Below, piece after piece: positions 58,606-64,000 of a DNA stretch of 64,000 bases. The DNA comes from Mycolicibacterium komanii. Lineage in GTDB: Bacteria > Actinomycetota > Actinomycetes > Mycobacteriales > Mycobacteriaceae. The notes beneath the pieces were generated by a model. That model was not told where the DNA came from. It saw nothing but the letters and a program-made list of their open reading frames with translations, and searched no databases. How positions within the stretch are numbered: position 1 is the first letter of the stretch; the number at the start of each line of letters is the position of its first letter. The stretch covers positions 6,925 to 70,924 of the forward strand of contig NZ_CVTA01000016.1 of the NCBI RefSeq assembly GCF_001050035.1, written 5' to 3'. Made by a program: the position numbers and the translations under genes.

Positions 58606-59751
58606 CTAGGCGATGAGTTCTACGAGGGTGGCGTTCGCGGTTCCGCCGCCCTCACACATGGTCTGCAGCCCGAACCGAATCCCGTTGTCGCGCATGTGGT
58701 TGAGCATCCGGGTCATCAGGACCGCGCCGGATGCGCCGAGCGGATGCCCCAGGGCGATCGCTCCGCCGAGCGGGTTGAGCTTGCTTTCGTCGGCGCCGGT
58801 CTCGGCGAGCCACGCCAGCGGCACCGGGGCGAACGCCTCGTTCACCTCGAACACGCCCACCTCGTCGAGAGACACCCCGGCCTTGTGTAGGACCTTCTCC
58901 GTGGCCGGGATCGGTCCCGTCAGCATCAGCACCGGATCAGCGCCGGTGACCGCGCCCGCACGGTAGCGGGCAATCGGACTCAGGCCCAGTGCCACGGCGT
59001 TATCGGCCGCCATCACCAACAGCGCGGCGGCCCCGTCGGAGATCTGCGACGAGTTCCCCGCGTGGATCACACCGTCGTCCTTGAAGGCCGGCTTGAGCCC
59101 CGCGAGTTTCTCGACCGTGCTCCCGCGTCGCACGCCCTCGTCGGCGACGACCGGCTCACCGTCGGTGAACACCGGCATGATCTGAGATTCGAAGGCGCCC
59201 TTGTCCTGTGCGGCCGCGGCCAGCTCGTGTGAGCGCACCGAGTATTCATCGAGGCGGGTGCGCGAGAAGCCCCACTTCTGGGCGATCAGCTCCGCCGAGA
59301 TGCCCTGGTTGAAGGAGAAGTCCCCGTAGCGCTCCAGAACTTTGGGGCCGTACGGCATTCCGGTGGCCCGCGCCGAGCCGAGCGGCACCCGGCTCATCAC
59401 CTCCACACCTCCGGCGACGACGACATCCTGCTGACCCGACATCACCGCGTGGACAGCGAAATCGAGCGCCTGTTGGCTCGACCCGCAGGCACGGTTGACC
59501 GTCGTGCCGGGAATGGTTTCGGGCCAGCCCGCAGCGAGCGCCGCGTAGCGACCGATGTTGCTCGACTGGTCGCCGACCTGCGACACGCAACCCCACACCA
59601 CGTCGTCGACGATCTCGGGGTCGATGCCCGCCCGCTCCACGAGCGCGTTGAGCACGATCGCCGACAGATCTGCGGCATGCATCTCCGACAGTCCACCGTT
59701 ACGCTTGCCGACGGGTGTGCGCACCGCCTCGACGATCACGGTTTCACGCAT
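58606..59751 (-). CDS. Thiolase family protein (acetyl-CoA acyltransferase)
   Basis: A 381-residue thiolase with all catalytic parts: Cys89 in N-R-A-C-G-S-S-Q-Q, His in [12 protein letters not shown], and Cys in T-M-C-E-G-G-G-T. The ATG at 59751 overlaps the enoyl-CoA hydratase stop by 8 bases. It resembles the first thiolase (10528-11754) in length and motif order. It likely performs the last step of the six-gene beta-oxidation operon. Confidence 0.93.
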   Translation of the reverse strand: MRETVIVEAVRTPVGKRNGGLSEMHAADLSAIVLNALVERAGIDPEIVDDVVWGCVSQVGDQSSNIGRYAALAAGWPETIPGTTVNRACGSSQQALDFAVHAVMSGQQDVVVAGGVEVMSRVPLGSARATGMPYGPKVLERYGDFSFNQGISAELIAQKWGFSRTRLDEYSVRSHELAAAAQDKGAFESQIMPVFTDGEPVVADEGVRRGSTVEKLAGLKPAFKDDGVIHAGNSSQISDGAAALLVMAADNAVALGLSPIARYRAGAVTGADPVLMLTGPIPATEKVLHKAGVSLDEVGVFEVNEAFAPVPLAWLAETGADESKLNPLGGAIALGHPLGASGAVLMTRMLNHMRDNGIRFGLQTMCEGGGTANATLVELIA

Positions 59752-60550
59752 TGTCCTTCTCCGATCCGGGCCGTATCGCCCATCGACCAGTAAATACGGC
59801 GTCGCGTTTCGCTGCGAACGCGGCATATGCCTCCGTCGCGTCCGCGGTGGCGAAGTTGCCGGGTTGCGCGCGGGCCTCGTTGGCCAGCGCCTCGCGCAGC
59901 GTCGCGTTGGCCCCGTCGTTGAGCAGCGCCTTGCTCTGCGCGAGCGCCACCGGTGGGCCCGCTGCCAGCCGGGCGGCGAGATCGGCGACGAAGCCGTCGA
60001 TCTCGTCGGTGGGCGTCACCCAGGTGACCAGGCCCAGCGAGCGCGCCTCCTCAGCGTCGATCATGTCGGCCAGCAGCACCAGTCGTTTCGCTTGCTGCAG
60101 GCCGACGAGTTTGGGCAGCAGCCACGAGCCGCCGAGGTCGACGGACAGCCCGCGTTTCGAGAAGATCTGGCAGAACCGGGCTTCCGGCGTCGCCACCACG
60201 AAATCGCAACCGAGCGCGAGGTTCCAGCCCGCCCCGACGGCGACACCGGTCACCTTGGCGATGGTGGGTAGGGACAGCTCGTGCAGAGCCAGAGCGACGT
60301 CGGTAAGCCGACGCAGCTTGTGCCGCGGATGGATGTCCTCGGGTGTGCCGATGTCGGCGCCCGAGCAGAACGCCCCGCCCGCCCCGGTGATGACCAGTCC
60401 ACGGAGGTCGGTGTCGCGGGCGGCGGCCCGCAGGGATTCGGCCAGCTCCTCCCACAGCTGCGCGTTGATCGCGTTCTTGCGCTCCGGCCGGTTCAGCGTC
60501 AGGGTCCGCACCCCCTCGCTGTCGGAGGTCAGCAGCACGTCCTCGCTCAC
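59744..60550 (-). CDS. Enoyl-CoA hydratase/isomerase family protein
   Basis: A 268-residue crotonase. G-G-A-F-C-S-G-A-D-I forms the first oxyanion loop and G-V-A-V-G-A-G-W-N-L-A the second. The D-L-G-G-S-W-L-L-P motif is typical of PaaG-like isomerases and hydratases, with the Asp as a catalytic residue. A GTGA overlap joins it to the CoA-transferase gene. It may isomerise as well as hydrate. Confidence 0.92.
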   Translation of the reverse strand: MSEDVLLTSDSEGVRTLTLNRPERKNAINAQLWEELAESLRAAARDTDLRGLVITGAGGAFCSGADIGTPEDIHPRHKLRRLTDVALALHELSLPTIAKVTGVAVGAGWNLALGCDFVVATPEARFCQIFSKRGLSVDLGGSWLLPKLVGLQQAKRLVLLADMIDAEEARSLGLVTWVTPTDEIDGFVADLAARLAAGPPVALAQSKALLNDGANATLREALANEARAQPGNFATADATEAYAAFAAKRDAVFTGRWAIRPGSEKDNA

Positions 60551-61767
60551 GAGTACGCCGGTCCGATCACATTTTCGGCGCGCAGCCGCGCGAGATCCTC
60601 AGCGCTGAGCCCCAATTCGCCGAGGACGGCGTCGGTGTGCTGCCCCAACCCGGGCACGGCGCCCATCGGCTGCTCGAACCCGCTGATCACCGGCGGCGGA
60701 CGCAGCGCGCGGATGTCACCCTTGGGCGTGGCGACGGTGCGCCAGCGGTCGCGGGCGGTGAGATGAGGGTGGACGACGACCTCGCTGGGGACGTTGTAGC
60801 GGGAGTTACCGATCCCGGCGTCGTCGGCGATCTTCTGGATCTCGGCGAGATCGTGCTGGGCACACCAGGATCCGATCGCCTCCTCGAGGACCTCGCGGTG
60901 CGCGCAGCGGTCGGGGTTGGTGGCGAAGCGGGGATCGTCGGCGAGGTCGGGGCGGTTGATGATCTCGCGGGCCACCCGCTGCCATTCCCGATCGTTGGTC
61001 GTGCCGAGCACCACCGTCTGGCCGTCGCGTGTCGGAAACGCCCCGTACGGCGCGACGGCGGGTGAGCTGACACCGAGCGGCTCCTGGTCGATGCCCGAAT
61101 GCTGCGTGTACGTCAGCTGGTATCCCATGACGTCGGTCATCACGTCGAACAGGCTCAGCGCGACCGACGGGCCCGCGGTGGGAGTGTTGCCCCTGCCGCG
61201 CCCGACCAGCAGCGCCAAGATCGAGATCGCGGCGTACAGGCCGGTGGAGAAATCGGCCATCGCGGGCCCCGGCTTCGCCGGCATGCCCGGGTAGCCCGTG
61301 ACCGCGCACGAACCCGCTTCCGCTTGGACGAGAAGGTCGTACGCGCGTTTGTGGGAGATCGGCCCTCCCGGGCCGTAGCCGTCGATCTCGACCGGGATCA
61401 CGTTGGGATGCCGCGTGGCGAGGTCCGCGGGACCCAGGCCCATCCGCGCGGTCGCACCCGGCGCAAGGTTGGACACGAACGCGTCCGCCCGGTCGAGGAG
61501 GCGGTGCAGCAATTCGATGCCTTCGGGCGCCTTGGTGTTCAGCGTCACCGACTCCTTACCGCGGTTACACCAGACGAAGTGCGCGGCGAGGCCTCCGGGG
61601 CCGTTGACGACGTCGTCGTAGTCGCGGGCGAAGTCACCACCGTTGGGGTTCTCCACCTTGATCACGCGGGCACCGAAGTCGGCGAGGACCCGGGTGCACA
61701 TCGGTGCGGCCACGGCCTGTTCCATCGCGACGACCGTGACGCCGCTCAGCGGTGCTGCGCCGGTCAC
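60547..61767 (-). CDS. CaiB/BaiF-type CoA-transferase
   Basis: A 406-residue class III CoA-transferase. The catalytic Asp172 is in A-M-A-D-F-S-T-G, V-K-V-E-N-P-N-G-G-D follows the family pattern, and N-R-G-K-E-S is present. The GTG start overlaps the SDR stop (GTGA), and a longer in-frame stretch in that gene was rejected. It would load CoA on a substrate acid at the beginning of this pathway, or move it between intermediates; no FadD-type ligase is visible in the window. Confidence 0.92.
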   Translation of the reverse strand: MTGAAPLSGVTVVAMEQAVAAPMCTRVLADFGARVIKVENPNGGDFARDYDDVVNGPGGLAAHFVWCNRGKESVTLNTKAPEGIELLHRLLDRADAFVSNLAPGATARMGLGPADLATRHPNVIPVEIDGYGPGGPISHKRAYDLLVQAEAGSCAVTGYPGMPAKPGPAMADFSTGLYAAISILALLVGRGRGNTPTAGPSVALSLFDVMTDVMGYQLTYTQHSGIDQEPLGVSSPAVAPYGAFPTRDGQTVVLGTTNDREWQRVAREIINRPDLADDPRFATNPDRCAHREVLEEAIGSWCAQHDLAEIQKIADDAGIGNSRYNVPSEVVVHPHLTARDRWRTVATPKGDIRALRPPPVISGFEQPMGAVPGLGQHTDAVLGELGLSAEDLARLRAENVIGPAYS

Positions 61768-62522
61768 ATCACCATTCCGCCGTCGACCGGCAGCACCTGT
61801 CCGGTGATGTAGGACGCGGCGTCGGATGCCATGAACACGAACGCCCCGGCGATCTCCTCGGGGTCGGCCCACCGCTTCATCGGGATGCGGTTCATCATGT
61901 TGGCCGCGAACTTTTCGTTGGTGCGGATGGTTTCCGTCATCGGCGTGGCTGCCAGCGGCGCCAGCGCGTTCACCATGATCTTCTTCGTCGCCAGTTCGCG
62001 GGCAAGGGATTTGGTGAATCCGATGATGCCCGCCTTGGCCGCCGAATAGTTGACCTGGCCCAGCGTGCCCGTGAGACCCGCCGCCGAGGTGACGTTGACG
62101 ATGCGCCCGGTCCCGTCGGTGGGGATGTGCGGGAGCGCGGCCTGGGTGACGTTGAAGGCGCCCATCACGTGGATGTCGAAGAGCAGCCGGAACGCCTCCT
62201 GCGTGGTCTTCTCGAACATCGCGGGTTTGGTCACACCCGCGTTGTTGATGACGATGTGCAGGGCGCCGTCGGCGAGCGTGGCCGCCTGCGCGGCGGCGGC
62301 GTCGGCCGAGTCGCGATCGGAGACGTCCAACGCGGCGGACTCCGCTCGGCCGCCACTGGCCGAAATGCGTTCGGCGACAGCTGCGGCGCCGTCCTTGTCC
62401 AGGTCGGTGACGAGCACCGCGGCACCCGCGTCGGCGAGGGCCTGTGCGACGGCGGAGCCGATACCGCCCGCGGCACCGGTCACCAACGCCGAACGACCGG
62501 ACAGATCGAAATAGTTGACCAT
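61764..62522 (-). CDS. SDR family oxidoreductase
   Basis: A 252-residue SDR with T-G-A-A-G-G-I-G at residues 15-22, N-N-A-G-V-T, and Y-S-A-A-K as the catalytic pair; it ends Y-I-T-G-Q-V-L-P-V-D-G-G. In this operon it is best placed as the 3-hydroxyacyl-CoA dehydrogenase. It starts 19 bases after the dehydrogenase gene at 62542. Confidence 0.93.
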   Translation of the reverse strand: MVNYFDLSGRSALVTGAAGGIGSAVAQALADAGAAVLVTDLDKDGAAAVAERISASGGRAESAALDVSDRDSADAAAAQAATLADGALHIVINNAGVTKPAMFEKTTQEAFRLLFDIHVMGAFNVTQAALPHIPTDGTGRIVNVTSAAGLTGTLGQVNYSAAKAGIIGFTKSLARELATKKIMVNALAPLAATPMTETIRTNEKFAANMMNRIPMKRWADPEEIAGAFVFMASDAASYITGQVLPVDGGMVM

Positions 62523-62541
62523 CAGTGGTAGTGCTCCTCCG

Positions 62542-63720
62542 TCAGTAGCTGCGCGGCAGTCCGAGGACGTGCTCGCCGAGGAAGTTGAGGATCATCTCCT
62601 GGCTCACCGGCGCGATCTTCATCAGCCGCGACTCGCGGAAGTAGCGGGAGACGTGGTACTCCTCCGAATAACCCATGCCACCGTGCAGCTGCAGGGCCCG
62701 GTCGGCGGCGCCGAATCCGGCGTCGGCGCACAGATACTTCGCCGTATTGGCCTCTCGCCCACAGGGTCTGCCGTTGTCGTAGAGCCACGTTGCCTTGCGC
62801 AACACAAGCTCCGCAGCGTCGAGCCGGGCCAGGGAATCAGCGAGCGGGAACTGCAGGCCCTGGTTCATGCCGATGGGGCGGTTGAACACGTGGCGCTCGT
62901 TGCCGTACTTGACGGCCTTCTCTAACGCCACCCGCCCGATGCCCAACGCCTCGGCCGCGATCAGCATCCGCTCGGGGTTCAGGCCGTCGAGGATGTACTT
63001 GAAGCCCTTGCCCTCTTCGCCCACCCGGTGCTCGACGGGCACCATCAGGTCGTCGATGAACACTTCGTTGGAGCTGACCGCGTTGCGTCCCATCTTCTTG
63101 ATCGGCCGGATGTCGACGCGGTCGGGATCGAGGTCGGTGAGGAACAGCGTCATGCCGTCGGTCTTCTTGGTGACCTCGTCGAACGGTGTGGTCCTGGTCA
63201 GCAGCAGGATCTTCTCCGACTCCAGCGCCTTGGAGATCCACACCTTGCGGCCGTTGATCCGGTACTTGTCGCCTTCGCGCTTGGCGAAGGTGGTGATGCG
63301 CGAAGTGTCCAGCCCCGCACCAGGTTCGGTGACGCCGAAGCAGACATGCAGATCACCGTTGACGATCCGCGGCAGCGTCTCGGCCTTGAGCTCGTCGGAG
63401 CCGTGCTTGACGACGGGTTGCATCCCGAAGATCGACAGGTGAATCGCGCTGGCGCCGTTCATCGCGGCCCCGGAGCGCGAGACCTCCTCGAGCAGCAGCG
63501 TGGCCTCGGTGATGCCCAGGCCGTGCCCGCCGTACTCCTCGGGGATGGTCATGCCGAGCCAACCGCCCTTGGCGATCGCGTCGTAGAACTCCCGCGGGAA
63601 CTCGTGCGCGAGGTCCTTCTCCATCCAGTAGTGGTCGTCGAACTTGCCCGCCAACTCACGAACGGACTTGCGGATCAGCTCCTGGTCCTCGGTCAGCTCG
63701 AAACTCATCCCGCCAGGCAC
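62542..63720 (-). CDS. Acyl-CoA dehydrogenase family protein
   Basis: A 392-residue dehydrogenase and first gene of the six-gene minus-strand operon. S-F-E-L-T-E-D-Q at the N-terminus, V-T-E-P-G-A-G-L-D-T-S as the loop, and G-G-M-G-Y-S-E-E-Y-H near the end are visible. At the catalytic base position it does not show the common G-T-S-E; the end reads P-V-S-Q-E-M-I-L-N-F. GTG at 63720 follows an AGGAG site by seven bases; the ATG at 63708 is too far. It may work on a branched or cyclic acyl-CoA. Confidence 0.92.
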   Translation of the reverse strand: MPGGMSFELTEDQELIRKSVRELAGKFDDHYWMEKDLAHEFPREFYDAIAKGGWLGMTIPEEYGGHGLGITEATLLLEEVSRSGAAMNGASAIHLSIFGMQPVVKHGSDELKAETLPRIVNGDLHVCFGVTEPGAGLDTSRITTFAKREGDKYRINGRKVWISKALESEKILLLTRTTPFDEVTKKTDGMTLFLTDLDPDRVDIRPIKKMGRNAVSSNEVFIDDLMVPVEHRVGEEGKGFKYILDGLNPERMLIAAEALGIGRVALEKAVKYGNERHVFNRPIGMNQGLQFPLADSLARLDAAELVLRKATWLYDNGRPCGREANTAKYLCADAGFGAADRALQLHGGMGYSEEYHVSRYFRESRLMKIAPVSQEMILNFLGEHVLGLPRSY

Positions 63721-63753
63721 GGTGGCTCTCCTCTTTTCGTCGTCTCGCAGAGC

Positions 63754-63794
63754 AGTGCGCCGGCGCGTGAACGCGACTTCCGCACCGGCGCACT
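63754..63794. repeat. Nested inverted repeat upstream of the operon
   Basis: AGTGCGCCGG (63754-63763) pairs with CCGGCGCACT (63785-63794); inside it CGCGT-GA-ACGCG (63764-63775) forms a second stem. It lies in the 127-base gap between the last partial gene and the six-gene operon. A terminator for the gene on its right is the likely role. Confidence 0.6.
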
Positions 63795-63847
63795 AAAAGA
63801 CGTTGCTCGCGGCCCTGCGGCCGGAACTTCCGATACTTGTAGACTCC

Positions 63848-64000
63848 TCAGTCCTGGTTGCCGGTCACCTGCTTGGCGCTGGCCGCGAAGTCCGCGAACG
63901 ACGCGCCGGTTTTCTCCTTCTTGGACAGGGCTTGGATGGAGACGTCGTGGCCTTCGGCGGCTTTGCGTAGTGCGCCGACGGTGGCTTGTTCGCGGGTGAT
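63848..64000 (-). CDS. Unidentified protein, C-terminal fragment
   Basis: The last 50 codons of a minus-strand gene that continues beyond the window. The end, T-R-E-Q-A-T-V-G-A-L-R-K-A-A followed by a Lys-rich K-K-E-K-T-G segment, is helical and rich in Ala and Lys. The stop is TGA at 63848-63850. GC-rich third positions support coding. I do not recognise the family from this part. Confidence 0.7.
   Translation of the reverse strand: MTREQATVGALRKAAEGHDVSIQALSKKEKTGASFADFAASAKQVTGNQD

Overview
The window looks like chromosomal DNA from a mycobacterium (Mycolicibacterium or Mycobacterium) or a close actinobacterial relative. The basis is high GC with strong GC3 bias, frequent GTG and TTG starts, many 1- to 8-base start/stop overlaps, F420-type LLM flavoproteins, mycofactocin-coupled SDR oxidoreductases, several P450/ferredoxin pairs, and many FadE, Ech and thiolase paralogues. 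This is a judgement from protein families; no database search was possible. The window is almost wholly coding. The longest gap is 274 bases (13924-14197). I saw no rRNA, tRNA, CRISPR array, transposase or integrase.

Layout. (1) 1-3274, plus: SDR fragment, mycofactocin-type SDR, small ferredoxin, P450, secreted protein. (2) 3285-13923, minus: ten-gene operon starting with a paired acyl-CoA dehydrogenase, then thiolase, enoyl-CoA hydratase, a third dehydrogenase, SDR, LLM oxidoreductase, sulfotransferase, isomerase-like protein and DUF1214 protein. (3) 14198-24158, mostly plus: two amidohydrolase-fold proteins, small Rieske protein, hydrolase, NuoF-like flavoprotein, ferredoxin, a DUF35-thiolase (Ltp2-like) fusion, hydrolase and two beta-hydroxyacid dehydrogenase-like proteins. 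(4) 24272-27684, plus: P450, ferredoxin, P450, hydrolase. (5) 27762-37393, minus: DUF1330 protein, ferredoxin, P450; a TauD-type dioxygenase; two Rieske oxygenase alpha subunits each followed by the same unknown ~112-residue protein; SDR; ferredoxin reductase; MarR regulator; amidohydrolase. (6) 37581-44175: aldehyde dehydrogenase, membrane protein, TetR regulator, AveC-like membrane protein and a CbbQ/NorQ + CbbO/NorD type ATPase-VWA pair. (7) 44205-52074: acyl-CoA dehydrogenases, epimerase, LLM protein, SDR, TetR, and a dehydrogenase-phosphotransferase pair. (8) 52082-64000: two TetR regulators, P450, second mycofactocin SDR, LLM gene between long direct repeats, and a six-gene beta-oxidation operon.

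Working model (inference): a catabolic island for a hydrophobic, probably polycyclic or branched substrate such as a steroid or terpenoid. P450s and Rieske oxygenases hydroxylate it, ferredoxins and reductases supply electrons, SDRs and aldehyde dehydrogenase oxidise the alcohols, and acyl-CoA dehydrogenases, hydratases, thiolases and a probable retro-aldolase remove side chains. No canonical steroid gene set (KshA, KstD, HsaC, Mce) is visible, so the substrate is unknown.

The most interesting signals are the duplicated Rieske-plus-unknown-partner module, the DUF35-thiolase fusion, the orphan AAA/VWA pair beside an AveC-like protein, amidohydrolases with missing metal ligands, a set of ferredoxins with different residues at one cluster-ligand position, and three families of repeated palindromic operators.
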